64,000 nucleotides of DNA from Cardiocondyla obscurior (GCF_019399895.1 NC_091866.1:7693308-7757307), one strand, 5' to 3'. Counted from the stretch's first letter, positions 43,181 through 55,533 are shown. The notes: a model not told the origin generated them from the letters alone. Translations and numbers: made by a program.

Positions 43181-46100
43181 TTATTTATTTGATAAGTTTT
43201 TTATTTTTCTATTACATGTATTTACCGTATTTGCAGCCTGATTATTATATCGGGTACGAGAATATATTTTAACTATCATTAAAAATGTTACAGCTTGTTT
43301 GCGATGATTGTAACATTCATTATTTTTATCAAACCATCCAGCATGCATTTTATTCGTTGCCTGCATTGCTTCATTTGTAAGTTTTTCAAGAAGCTGTGTC
43401 GATGTCCAATGCTGATGCCATGTTCGATTGAAACTCATTAATTGTATTTTAATAATATCTGTAAAGAGGCGTGTTGGTCGAATTAATTTTGTGACTGCTG
43501 GAGCATCCTCATCTGCATTGGGATATTCACGATATTCTATATATCTTTCATTTGACGTTGCTTCTTCCATTGGTGTTTTCATCATTATTGAACGACAGTT
43601 TGTACACTCAATTTTTTTAAAACATTGCCGTGCTACATACCCTGCAAAATATGCTATTGCGTTTTCATTATAATTACTTATATTGTCCACATCATATTCG
43701 TGGAGAATGTCTGCATGATTATCAAGTAAATCTGTTATTAATACAGTAGCATCGTCATTAACATCGTCGTCAGTATCATCTACAGCAGCAATATTACTTT
43801 CATTCATACAATTTTCAACTGTCTTAATAATTGTATTAGGTTTATTGATGAGAGCTTCACTTTCTGGACATTGCACGTTACCTTTATCGCCTGTTAGAAT
43901 GTAACCAGTGGATAATATATGTCTAATTGACAGTCGGACCATTCTTGCAGTTGGATTAGGATTAAATCCTCCGCGTTGTCGAAGTTTTGAAAATAAATGT
44001 TCAACTGAATCCTGATTGCATAAACCTGTTGCAAGTTCAAATTTTTCATTTTCACTTGTAAGTTCTTTATACAAAGAAAGAATTGCTTGTATTGTAATAA
44101 TAAAACCTTTAAAACAAGGAATTTGATTTATTTTGTTCGGTAATTTGGACCATCCTGAAGACCACTGTACGAAGTTTAACAATAGATCTTCAATATCAGA
44201 ATTTTTCTTTGATAATGGCCGTTTTCCGCCAAATGTAATATTAAGACTATATGAGTTACAAGCATCAATTACATTATTTATACGCTCTGCAAAATTAGCT
44301 GTTTCTCTCCATGTATTAGAATTTAATTCTTTTGCGTCACCAGCTGTTTTTATTGCAGCTGCAAATTTATTACTAAATAATTGAAATACTCTCTTTACGT
44401 TCATTGCTTCAAAGCAATTGGGATAAATATGTGCTTGTGTAATATGAGATAATAAATTTGAGCCTCCTGTTGTTGCATTGTCAATTTTCCAAGTTTCTAT
44501 AAAATCAGAATATGACGCTATTATTTTTTCGTTGTAATATATATTGTTATGCGTCCTAAGAAAACTCGCTAATCTTTTAACTAAATGTGGAAAATCGTAT
44601 AAACCATAATATTTTTTATTATTATGTATAAAATAGGGCTTTTGAACATCAATGCCTAATTGAGTATAAGCAGATTGATTACTTGTTCCTTGATCACATG
44701 TTGTAAGTTTTACATTAGCACCCGTTTCACTCAATTTATCTATGCACATCTGAACCAAATAAACTATCTCATGTGATTTCATACATTTGCCTGGAAGAAA
44801 ATACGCTAATGGCTGTCTCCATGGATGACGTGCATTTAAGCTATCAAGACAGAAGACAAAAACGCATTTAGATCTTTCTGTTTGTTTGCCTAAAGGTCCT
44901 AAATCAACGAGACCTTCTACTTCATCCAGTTTTAAAGAATATTCTTCATAGCTTTTAATTGACATTTCGTCCCATTTTAAAGCGCATATTCTTTCATCTT
45001 CAGGAATTTGTGCAAATTTTTCTTTTAATTTTTGAAATATAATGTCGCAAAATCCTGATTTTATATTGTATTCTTCTATCCATCTTCTAATTGTCCTTTG
45101 TCCAGGAAAATTACAACTTGCTTTCTTTAATCGGCAAAACGCTGATGCTGAATAGTAATATAATTGTTTAGCAAGCATCTTTTCTTCCTCACTATATCGT
45201 GTACGTTGTGTATGTAACTGCAAATGTATCATAGTTTTTACTACAGGATGTAATTCTTGTTCATTTATTAAGTTTTTTAATATTTTCTTTTTTGTTGTTG
45301 CTTGTTTTTGATGTCGATTTTTTGTGATTTTTTTATTTAATTGTTTACATTTACACTTTAGTGCCATTCTTTGCATTTGAAACTCCAAATCTTTTATTTT
45401 TTGTCGCAATTTAAAATTCTCGTTTCTTAGTGCTTTAATCTTTGCATTTGAGTTAATCTTTTCTTTATTTTTTCCTTCCATATAATTATAATTTTTATCC
45501 GTAAGTGGCTCCAAATAAAGCCAATCCATTGTGTCTTCCTGTTCAGTTTTATCGAAATTTAAAGTTGCAGGCCTATATGTTTGCAAAGTACATTGTGCAG
45601 ATGTTTGGTTTTCTATGTCTTCATCACTGAGTGAATGTTTTGTTGAATCATTTCTTTGTTTTTTACCCATTTCATTTTCATCGTTTAACAATAAACCAAT
45701 ATTTTCTTGTGCAACTGGTACATTTTGTATTTTATCTACTAATTCATTTTCGATGCTTGTAGACGCACCAGTATCCTCTTCGGTGCTTGTAGACGCACCA
45801 GTATCCTTTTCGGTGCTTGTAGATGCACCAGTATCCTTTACGGTGCTTGTAGAAGCATCAGTATCCTTTTCGGTGCTTGTAGACGCACCAGTATCCTTTT
45901 CAGTGCTTGTAGATGCACCAGAATAATCTTCATGAGCAATTGGTATAGCATCTCTTCGTAGGCGTTCCTTTGTTGCACTCGTAAATGCTGTAGGAAGAAA
46001 ATGGTCCTCGCATAATCCCAATTTTCTAAGAGTGTTAACAGACAAGTCCTTTAAAGCCATATTTCCTGTAACAAAAGTGCGATTAATTACAAAAAAATAA

Positions 46101-46974
46101 ATTTTATCGAGCATTTAATATTTCGCATTTATTATTTAGGAATCGTATGTAAATTATGTAAAAACAGCATCTTTAAATTCACCATATTTTCATGGAAAGA
46201 AATAAGTTTTTATAATTCTAATTTTCTCCTTACGTAAATTAAAGAAAATAATTTTCTAATATTTAAGTTTAATTAATATATTACATAAAATTTTATTACA
46301 TTTTTAAATATACAAGGAGATCAATAAACTCTCTAAAAGGAATAGGTAGGACTTATCAAGTAGACAAGTAGAAAAGTCCAATATCATTTTGTAAAATTGT
46401 CAATCGTTATTGTGAAAAAATTAAAAGATATTAGCGTAAGAGTGACAAGGAGGCTGCTGGCTGAGTGAGCGCGCGACAGGCGGCAGCGAGTACTGTCTAA
46501 AAAGAATTGTCAGAATCAACGAGCAAGAATACTCACCGTCGTCTATCGCACTCACTTGCCCGCAGCTTTCTTGTCGCTCTTACGATAGACATTTTAATTT
46601 TTTTTTTTAAACAGTCGACAATTTTGCAAAACGGTACAAGACTTTTCTACTTGTCTCCATAAAATCTCTCGAAAAAAAAATTTTAATAAGAACATTAATT
46701 TAGTATCGAAACGTTTATGTATAAATCATATCGTATAATCGTACGATTTTATACATATAATTTTACGTTTATGTATAAGCTGTAAAATTGTAAATTTTTG
46801 TGTTATTAACTTAATATTAAACAGAGACATACCTGCATTTTGTATCCACATATCACATCTTGTACCCGGTAGTGGAAATCTAAATAATCGTTTTCCATGC
46901 AAAAATTTTCCATTCTTGCACTGGTTGTATGCGCACTTATCATAATACGAATCTTTATGATACTGATTCGACAT
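43181..46974 (-). CDS. P-element transposase with THAP domain, two exons
   Basis: Exon 1 (46974-46833) encodes the first half of a C2CH THAP zinc finger (CAYNQC...RLFRFP...W). Donor GT at 46832-46831 and acceptor AG at 46067-46066 join it in frame to exon 2 (46065-43181), which supplies CEDHF and the DAIPI box. The predicted length is 1,008 aa. Further features: six TST-rich decapeptide repeats, a Leu/Lys-rich coiled coil (KALRNENFKLRQKIKDLEFQ), and the RNase H-like catalytic acids D413 (KWDEMS), D505 (TTCDQGTSN) and E736 (DSVEHLFSKLRQRGG), as in P and THAP9. No internal stop is seen, so the copy may be active. The THAP domain should bind the element ends in the nucleus. The intron holds a MITE. 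Confidence 0.9.
45752..45925 (-). repeat. 30-bp coding minisatellite in the P transposase
   Basis: Six units encoding GASTSTEKDT-type decapeptides, between the THAP domain and the coiled coil. Confidence 0.92.
46362..46656. mobile_element. MITE-like inverted-repeat element in the transposase intron
   Basis: About 295 bp. The left end, AGACAAGTAGAAAAGTC...AAAATTGTC, is repeated inverted at 46617-46656. A second inner pair, GTAAGAGTGACAAGGAGGCT and its near complement, occurs near 46434 and 46575. No ORF. Target duplication not found. Confidence 0.75.
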
Positions 46975-48250
46975 AATGTTTGTTTATTGCTAATAAATAA
47001 TAATAAATGTCAAATTAGTTAAAAATAGTTAAAAGTAAAACAAGTTAAAAAATTCACGTTACAAACTGAGTAATCTTAACAATATTGTCGTTTAAAAGTA
47101 ATTCGCGACAAGCTTCTTTGAAATGTATTATACTTTGACGTGTATTTTATTTACGTACCATATATTTTCCTTTTTGTTGAAAACAATTAAGTTTTGTAAA
47201 ATAATAACTTAAAACTGATATTAATCCTCTTAAACACATTTTTCAAGTAATATCACATTTTTATACATTTTAAAATTGTATGAAATATAATTAACTTTAT
47301 TGAAAAAGAATAGAGAGGCTGAATCTTTTCGTTTGGTTTCATATAAGCTAGGAGTGCGACTGACTCTCGATTGCTTTTATTCGTAATGCTTAGGCGTTAA
47401 ACAGAGCATGATTAACAAAGGGACTTATTTAATTACTATTCGTTCTTACACAGCAGATACATTATATGCTAACGATAACCCACTAAACATGAAACAATGT
47501 AACGTTTCAAATTGTTTCGTATATTAGGTTTCAAATGACACATTCTCTTTGTATGTTTATGACATATACGTTTTATAAATATTAACTATTGAAACATTTC
47601 ATAACTGCGTTCTATAATTTGTTAGTTTTGATACATTTATTTTATTATTATTTTATGAATATTTTCGAAACAATTTTGAAATGTTTTAAAGATATCATAT
47701 ATATTGTTACGTCTGGTTTTCGGTGTAATAATTCTGCTTCCCAGTCGTCTTAGTTGTTGCTTAAGTTGCTTAATTCGTATCCTTTCAAAATTCTTGATAA
47801 GTTCGTTTAGAAATCGGTTTATCTTTCAGGTGAGTTTACTAATTTTATGACTTTTGATATCAGGAGAAATAGATTATTTCTTAATATTTTGCTTTTTGTT
47901 TTGATATCTCATTTCTTATTAATTATAAAAAAAGAATTTCCTCTCTGGAAGGTTTGAGGCTTGTTCGTTTCTTATTCTATTCCGCTTGATATATATTGTT
48001 TTATACTTAATGTGTGAGACTGATTAATTTACTTAATAAAATTATTGTCGACATAAAACTATAAAAAAGAAACGAGGACAAGAAAGGATAAGAAAAAGCA
48101 GGAAAAGGGAAAAGACACAGAAATAGAAATAAATTTATAACAACAAGAACCAAGTATATGTAGTGTAATATATATATATTTATTGAACACATATTGGAAC
48201 AATAATGAGAACAAGCAAAATGCGAATAAAAATTTAAAAAAATGCTCGAG
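46975..48250 (-). other. P-element 5' untranslated region
   Basis: About 1.28 kb upstream of the transposase ATG, very AT-rich with no credible ORF. It includes ATATTGTTACGTCTGG at 47702, which resembles a gypsy-type LTR start but has no partner end. Confidence 0.6.
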
Positions 48251-48430
48251 CATCTTTAATTCTGAATTGAGAAAGACGCAACGACTATATAATTATATAG
48301 ACATATTGAGTGCATGCACACTTCTTCAAAAAGTGGACGTTGTCTACTTAGTTGACGTCCACTTTCTCAGAGGGCGCATCAGGACAGTTGCGTCTATCGA
48401 CGCCGGTGGCCGCTCTCAGGCTTCTCTCTG
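48251..48430 (-). repeat. P-element terminal inverted repeat, right
   Basis: 180 bp, the reverse complement of 42657-42836 with about two substitutions. Confidence 0.95.
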
Positions 48431-48838
48431 ATATTATAGGCTAGACCGCTAACTCCTGTAGACGATTTATATTCAAGTGCCTATCCGTCACCAAGTTTAG
48501 GTTGGCAGTTCCTATTAACTTTAAAACATTGGTAACCCTGTCAGGTTGTTCAGCTAGTTCCCGTGCGAGGGCAGCTCGTTCGGAATTGTAAGAGCGCCTG
48601 CAGAAAAGACCGTTGGGTCGGGGAGTCGGTTAGAGAAGCTTGAAGCGGTAGCATCGGAGAAGGCCAAAATAAAGATCGGAAAGCACCAGAATTCTAGACT
48701 CTTTATTTCTACCTAGCTTGGACTCCAGAAGAATTCCACAGAAATCTCAGAAGTGGGATAAAAAAGTCAGGCCCTCAAAGAGGAGGCCAATCGGCAGAAA
48801 GTCTCAATTAAATAGGCTTACCGGCAAGAAGCACGTGC
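48431..48838 (+). other. Leader upstream of gypsy C gag
   Basis: Starts with the ATATTAT duplication of the P-element. The remaining ~400 bp precede the gag ATG and should hold part of the gypsy C 5' LTR/leader. AATAAA occurs near 48669 and TGGACTCCAGAAG at 48719 could be a primer site. I could not find a matching 3' LTR, so boundaries stay open. Confidence 0.4.
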
Positions 48839-51800
48839 ATGATGGCAGACTTCGACGAGGCTTCGGAGCGAACACGCCTGCAGGCAATGACGGTGGAGCA
48901 GCTAAAAAAAGAGGCTAAGAAGAATGAATTAATTGTAACGGGCAATAAAGAAGCCATCGTGGACAAGATCGTGGCGTACCAGGCGAACCGGGAAGCAGGC
49001 GAGGGCCCCAGCGGGATCGATCACTCCGAGGATGATGAAGAGGCAGCAGCAGGATCAACCAAGTCGGCACCGGCCGGGAGAACAACCAGGAGGATTCCTG
49101 CTCCAGATCCGTTCAGCCTCTTCTTGGAGCGAATGCAGAGGCAGAACCAGCAACTCCTGGACCAGTTCCGACAGATGATGCAACAAGCAGCACCCGTTGC
49201 AGCCCAAGGAGCAGACGCAGCGGAGGAACCGCTGATTAGCCCGGTGCCAGCTGAAAACGTAAGCGAAGTTAATCATTCTCTTACCGGGGACGCGTTTACG
49301 CCAGTTAATCTAGTCCGAGTTATAGCTCAACAGATTCCTCAGTTTGGAGGATCTGAAGATGAAAATGTAAGATCGTGGGTTGAGAGAGTAGACCAGATCG
49401 CGGAAATACACCGAGTAACGCCGGGGGCGATTCTGTTGGCGGCCTCCAGCCAATTCACGAAGGAAGCGAAGATCTGGTATGATTTCCAGATGGGACCAGT
49501 GCTTCGCTCGTGGCTTGCTCTTAAAGAAGCGTTAGTGCGCGTTTTCGAAAACAAAATTCCGTTCACGCAGCAAATGCTGAAAATAGAGGCGAGAAGATGG
49601 CTATATTCTAAGGAAACTTTTCAAGTGTATGCCATTAACAAACTCTCGCTTATTAGACGCTTGAACTTGCCAGTGTGTGATACGATAAACTTGTTAGTCG
49701 CGAGTATAGGCAAAGCGTCCCTCCGAGCAACAGCCTCAACAATAAGAGCAGAAACAGTCGAGAAGTTTTTGGAGGAAATGAGGAAAATAACCGCGGCCGC
49801 GAGTGAGTATCCAAAGAGATATTCAAATACTAATTCTCGTTCGTTTCATTCCAAGGAATTGAGCGCGCGGTCGAGTAACGGCCGGACAGAACGGGCCAAG
49901 TCCGACGGGAGAGCGGACAAGCAGCAGTCGCCGGTACAAGGAAATCAGCTGAGATGCTTCCACTGTAAAGCGCCAGGACATCGGAGGACAGACTGTCCGT
50001 CGCTGCAGCGGAATGAAGGCGTCCGGGAATTGAAGCGTCCAGCCAGCGTCGCAGCGGTAGAAGACATCTCACCAGCATCAGAGGAAGAAGAAAAGCCAGT
50101 CGTGGCGGCTATAGATAGTAATAATTTAAATTTAAATACCACCGCCTGTCCTGTTAAAACAATTAAAATAAAAGGGAGAAACGACGATCTCTTTGCGCTT
50201 ATAGATACGGGAAGCCCTGTTTCATTCATTAAAAATAAAGCTTGGGAAAAAAGACTTACTGTAGTAGAAAAATCGATGGTAGATCGTAGATTCTTTGCGA
50301 TTGACGACTCGGTGATCAAACCATGCGGAAAAGTACAGACTGAAATATCTTTCGAACAGTGGCCAGAAAAAAGTTTCAAAGTAAGTTTATTCGTGCTGGA
50401 ATGTAAGAAAATGCGTTGTGATGTAGTTATAGGACGCGACTTTCTAGATAAACACGGCATAACAGCCACTTATAAACCGAAAACATGGGATAGCGAAGGA
50501 GAAACTTTATTGTGGCCACGATTCGACGTATGCGAGGTCGGATCTGTTGTTGAAACTTACCTGGAAGAATGCCGGACGGACTTCGGTCCTGAAGTATCTG
50601 AAAAATTAAAGGAATTAATAATTAAAATTAATGAAGCGAATATACCGGAAATAAAGGACGATTATAACGTCAGAATTAATTTAAAGGATTCATCCGTGTA
50701 CGCGTACTCTCCGCGCAAATTTGCCCATATACGTATTGAAATTAGAAAAATTATTGATGATTTGTTAGCGCGAGATATCATACAAGTAAGTAATTCGCCC
50801 TATTGTGCGCGGATCGTGCCCGTACAGAAACGTAACGGTACCACGCGACTTTATGTCGACCTAAAACCACTCAACAACAGAGTGGCCAAACAGAAATTTC
50901 CGTTTCCTCTTGTCGAGGACTGTTTATCTACTTTAGGAAACAAAAGCGTTTTCACCGTCCTCGACATGAAGGACGGATTCCATCAAATTAGAGTACATCC
51001 AAGCGATACGAAATTCCTTTCTTTTGCGACGCCCGATGGGCAATACGAATATAAACGTCTTCCCTTTGGATTCTCTGAGAGCCCTGCGGAATTCTAAAAA
51101 AGACTTGTACAAATATTACAACCACTAATCCGAAATGATAAAGCTATTGTATATATCGACGATATAATGATTGCGTCCGAAACAGTGGATGAGAACTTGG
51201 CGACTTTAAAGGAAGCCTTAATATTATTAAAGCAGCATCGTTTAGAATTGAATTATAAAAAATGCCAATTCTTGAAAAAAGAAGTGCAATACTTAGGGTA
51301 TATAATTAATAAAGAAGGCTTGACGCTAAGTCCTCATTACACCGAGGCGATAGACCGGTTTCCGACACCGAATTCTGTACACGAGGTTCAACGTTTCTTG
51401 GGGTTGGCCAGCTATTTTCGAAAATTTATTAGTAATTTTGCGATCAAGGCCAAGCCGTTGTATAACTTGCTTAAAAAGGGGCATGAGTTTGAATTTAACA
51501 ATGAATGTGCCAAATTATTTGAAAAATTGAAAATTGAACTAAAGTCATATCCGGTGTTACGAATATACAATCCAGAGTTAGAGACGCAACTACATACGGA
51601 CGCCAGTGCTCAGGGGATAGCGGCAGTTTTGTTGCAAAAACAATTAAGTAAAAAATGGGCTCCGGTAGCGTATTTTAGTCAAGCTACGAATCATGCTGAA
51701 AGCCGGTATCACAGCTTCGAGCTGGAAATGTTGGCAATTGTAAAAGCGGTGAAAAGATTTCACATTTATTTGTACGGACTGAAATTCACCGTGGTTACCG

Positions 51801-53187
51801 ATTGCAACGCGCTGGTGCACGCGGTAACCAAGGCCAACCTTAACCCTCGAGAATAGCGCGTTGGACGCTCGAGTTGCAGAATTACCGATTTCGTTTAACG
51901 CACCGACCGGGGAAACAAATGTCCCACGTGGACGCGCTTAGCCGACAAGTAGAGTTGGTGGAAAACTTACCGTTAGAAACCGAATTAATATTCCGCCAGC
52001 TACAGGATCCGATTATTAAAGAGTTAGTTAATAATTTAGAAAATAAGGAAAGCGATAAATATATATTGATCGAAGGCTTAGTTTATAAGAAGGGAGAGAA
52101 CCGAGCGCGGTTTTACGTACCGGAAGCAATGATAAATCAAGTCTGCAAGGTCTATCATGATGACATGGCCCATTGCGGGGTAGATAAAACAATAAGCGGG
52201 ATCAAAGAAACTTATTGGTTTCCTTCGCTTAGAAGACAAATTAAGAAATACATTGACAATTGTATAACTTGCTTATTAGCCAATGTCTCCTCCCATGCGA
52301 AGGAAGAAGAATTGCACATAGTTAAAAACCCAAGCGAGCCGTTTAAGACTTTGCATCTTGATCACTTCGGACCTCTTCCAAAATCAGGTGGATTCCGTCA
52401 CCTGTTAGTAGCGATTGATTCATTCACGAGGTATACATGGTTAATGCCTGTGCGGTCAACTACCGCGAAAGAAACAATTGAAAAATTAAACTTATTATTC
52501 GGCATTTTTGGTTCACCCGAAAATCTTGTTACGGATTGCGGCACCGCTTTCACGGCAAAAGAATTTGTAAACTTCGTGGAATCCTCGCGAATTAAGCATC
52601 GAATGGTGGCAGTCGCTTCGCTCTGGGCGAATGGCCTCGTAGAACGTGTAAATAGGTTTATTAAAACCTCTCTTACCAAAGCGGCGACTGACGAACATTC
52701 TTGGCACGAGAACGTACCGCGAGTGCAATATGTAATTAATAATACGCGGCACGCGTCATTAGATAATACGCCAAGTAAATTGCTGTTAGGATATGATCAA
52801 CGCGGGCACGGCGATCATAATATTAAAGTATTAGTCGATAGATTGGCCGGTATCGACAACCAAATTAAAGTAGAACGAAAAACGGCTCGAGACTCTGCGG
52901 TTCAAGCTACGGAGAAAATTCGTAATTATAATAAGTTATATTACGATGAGACGCATCGGAAGCCAACTCAATATAAGGAACAGCAATTAGTATTAGTTCG
53001 CGATACCCAAAATCGTCCGGGACAATCACGGAAGTTAAAATCACAGTACAAAGGTCCATATATAATTGCTAAAGTGTTAAACAATGAGCGTTATGTTATA
53101 ACGGATGTGCCAAGCCTCGAACTGTCTGGTAAAACGTTTAATACAATTCTCTCGGTAGATAAACTGAAACCGTTCCATAAAGCATAA
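48839..53187 (+). pseudogene. gag-pol: Gypsy C gag-pol with N-terminal SAP-like domain
   Basis: Single gag-pol frame from ATG 48839. Residues about 13-47 match a SAP motif (MTVEQLKKEAKKNELIVTG). Then come the gag core (residues ~150-320), a CCHC knuckle from residue 373 (CFHCKAPGHRRTDC), protease (LIDTGSPVSFI, ~456), RT (FTVLDMKDGFHQI; LPFGFSESPAEF; YIDD at 51152-51163), RNase H (HTDASAQGIAAV) and integrase (HCGVDKTISG...CITC; LDHFGPLP; VTDCGTAF; NGLVERVNRFI; YKGPYIIAKV). Two lesions: TAA at 51095-51097 right after PAEF (a Gln position), and a frame change at about 51850-51856 before RNase H ends. Otherwise complete, about 1,450 codons. A gag with a SAP domain could bind AT-rich DNA; that is inference. 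Confidence 0.9.
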
Positions 53188-53344
53188 CCATGTATATTCT
53201 CATATTAATTAGCGGTCTATTGTCAATACATCATTGTATAAAATATATTTTAGTTGATTGCGTGCAAATTATCAAGAGGATGCAAGCCCAAATGAGGCAT
53301 TTATGTTAATACGCGTCAATTCATTAATCTTAGGGTATTGCGTT

Positions 53345-53751
53345 TGTTGCACCCGGACGGTGCAAGGGGTCCGTCCTCCCGGAACTTCTTGTTATTCCAC
53401 GAGGGGCGCGTAATAAATAATACACTTGCTTTTTACTCTGAAGACTTTTTATTTCCCTTTTGTTATGTTCCTCGGCTTCGGGCAGCGTTACCCCGTCGTT
53501 TCGGTTATCAGAATGACCCGCGGACATTCGGTGGCCGCGGGTTTTATACGCGACTGTTGCCAAGGCGGAAAAGCAACAGTTCGCGGATTCCGGGCGCGTA
53601 GGACAGTGACCGCGTTCGGTCATTGCCTAGGCGAAAAGTGCAAGGCGTCGATCGGTCAGCGGATTCCGCGATCGGGTGATCCGATCGACGCTGGTTGTTA
53701 ACCCGGCCTTCGCGTGCGTGGCCTTGCTGTTGCCAGGGTCGGGTTACAACA
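53345..53751 (-). repeat. Solo LTR of the env-bearing errantivirus family
   Basis: 407 bp, plus-strand ends TGTTGCACCCGG and GGGTTACAACA, flanked by CGTT on both sides (53341-53344 and 53752-53755). It is clearly homologous to 18399-18806 but more diverged than those two LTRs are from each other. The spacers 53188-53344 and 53752-54030 hold no gene and may be remains of the gypsy C 3' LTR. Confidence 0.92.
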
Positions 53752-54030
53752 CGTTATATTTTATATTAATTTTGGATTTATTTTTGTTCGATCGGCTTAA
53801 TGCTTATTAGATATCTTTATTTAATTTCTCTGTTAAAAAGTAAATTGGTGCTATGTACAGTAATTCTATCTTAAATCTAATATTATTAGGTTAATGGCGT
53901 CGGCGAGACTTATAAGTATGAGCTACCGATCTCAGGAATCGTCCAAGACTTTTGTATGAATTGTTAGACCATTTAATTAGTCAGCGCTCGAATAATGTAT
54001 TAATAATCTGTAAGAATACTTTACGACAGT

Positions 54031-54786
54031 GTACACGAACCACCAGAGATAGCGTTCGGCGGTACGCTAGTCTCTCCGGTCTGCGCCGACGGCGGCGTGC
54101 GCGCACGTGTGCCGCGAAGCGCCGAGATAACAAATTTTTAGAATATTATTCCTGAAAAAAAAATATGTTTAATTAATAAAATTAATATTTTAAATTCAAT
54201 CTTAAATCTTAATACATTAAATACAAAAATAAAATGCAACAAAATAAATTTTATGTTAAACATTTTAAAATTATTTTAATTTTAATTTCAGTTTAAGTAA
54301 ATAGATAATATATTTTCTTTCAAAATATGTCATTACTAAATGACTTTTACTTCATTACATTTAAACGCTACGTCGGCGCGCGGTGCACGTGGATATATTA
54401 TTGTTCGCGGTGTATACGGAAAGAACAGACAGTACGTGGTGTATGCGGAAAGAACAGACGAAACGCCAGCGTTCGAGCAGCATATATGTCTGTCCTTAAC
54501 GCTCGCATCTAAACAAACGCGTGCGAGCGAGAGCGATATTGTATACCGCTTTGATCCCGTGCCTAACCTATAGCGTTTTCTCTCCATCGCGCGTTTCTCT
54601 AAAGGATGGAGCATCAAATTGCGCTCCACTACATTTTCCTCCGTTCTCTCGATCTTCTCGGCGCTTCACGGCACACGTGCGCGCTTCATTGTGTGAAGCG
54701 TGACGCGCTAGCGCACGTATGCCGCCGTCGCCTGAGACCGGAGAGACTAGCGTACCTCCGAACGCTATCTCTGGTCGTCCGTGTAC
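54031..54786. mobile_element. Fold-back element with ~100-bp arms
   Basis: The left arm GTACACGAACCACCAGAGAT... (54031-54125) returns inverted at about 54650-54786, with a ~40-bp insertion in the right arm. Landmarks: GCGTTCGGCGGTACGCTAGT and CTCTCCGGTCT. The centre is AT-rich and noncoding, with a duplicated GGAAAGAACAGAC motif at about 54418-54466. A third copy of the end begins at 63958. Confidence 0.8.
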
Positions 54787-55222
54787 TCTACCTTGTGTCA
54801 TCACTGTACTCCGATGATACATCTATAGTCAGAGTAAATGTCTAACATTCTCACAACTAAAGCTATTCTCAGATGCGACATGTCTCGCTTCAGCTAAGAC
54901 GTCGCATTTTTCCTTGAATAATATTTCAACCTGAAGGCATGCTTTTTTATGTACGGTCGTGGTCACAGACTTCTTTATTATAGGCTAGATCGCTAACTAG
55001 TTCCTTTAAATGTTGCCAGAAAATATGTACGGTCGTGGTCAGAAAGGTTGCAACACCTTCCGATTTTTATAATTTTAAGAACGCACATAAGGAAGCAGAA
55101 TGCGAACCGCTACTTTTACTTATGCGCAATGAATACGATATGAAGCTGTTTAATGAGCATATATACGGTGTAGTATAAATTAAAATATTAAATGTAAAGA
55201 CGCATCGCGTTGCCTAATATAT

Positions 55223-55512
55223 TGTTACGCCCGGTATACGGAGCAGCATGAAGCTGCCGGCTCGCTCCGAGGTTTCGGTTCCCCGTTGCTAAGGGAACGA
55301 AGATTATTTATTGGTTAAGAAATGACAGTTCTGCCCGTGACTCAATTCGGTGCGGATGTCCCTGTATTTGGTTAAGTCCGATTAAACCTTTACCGTTCCT
55401 TTTTCTAAACCCGTCTTCTTTCTTTCGCGGAACTCAGGCGCCGCGAGTGTGAGTGAGTGAGTGAAAGAGACGCGAACGCGGAGACGTTCACCGACCCGTT
55501 CCCGGCGTAACA
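55223..55512 (+). repeat. 5' LTR of the deleted gypsy element
   Basis: 290 bp, TGTTACGCCCGG...CCGGCGTAACA. Confidence 0.95.
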
Positions 55513-55515
55513 TTT

Positions 55516-55533
55516 TGGGGGCTCGTCCGGGAT
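55516..55533 (+). promoter_or_regulatory. Primer-binding site, tRNA-Pro type
   Basis: TGGGGGCTCGTCCGGGAT, the same 18-mer that is well known as the tRNA-Pro primer site of murine gammaretroviruses. The gag ATG overlaps its last two bases (55532). Confidence 0.88.

Larger units (their letters stand above)
42657..48430 (-). mobile_element. P-element-type transposon with 180-bp terminal inverted repeats
   Basis: 5,774 bp. The ends are 180-bp inverted repeats beginning CAGAGAGAAGCCTGAG, with only about two mismatches between them. The flanks are ATATTAT on both sides (42650-42656 and 48431-48437). A related uninterrupted sequence, CAGACTTCTTTATTATAGGCTAG at about 54966, shows what the empty site looked like. 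The element carries one gene, a two-exon THAP/P-type transposase on the minus strand. The 7-bp duplication differs from the 8 bp usual for Drosophila P. Confidence 0.93.

Noticed and set aside
47702..47717. ATATTGTTACGTCTGG as start of another gypsy-type LTR within the P-element
   Set aside because: No GTAACA end or homologous body was found nearby.
48431..48838. Gypsy C 5' LTR with defined ends
   Set aside because: No matching direct repeat was found downstream of 53187, so I could not set boundaries.
54327..54845. Several short Arg/Cys-rich ORFs on both strands
   Set aside because: They lie in the arms and centre of the fold-back element and mirror each other because of its inverted arms.
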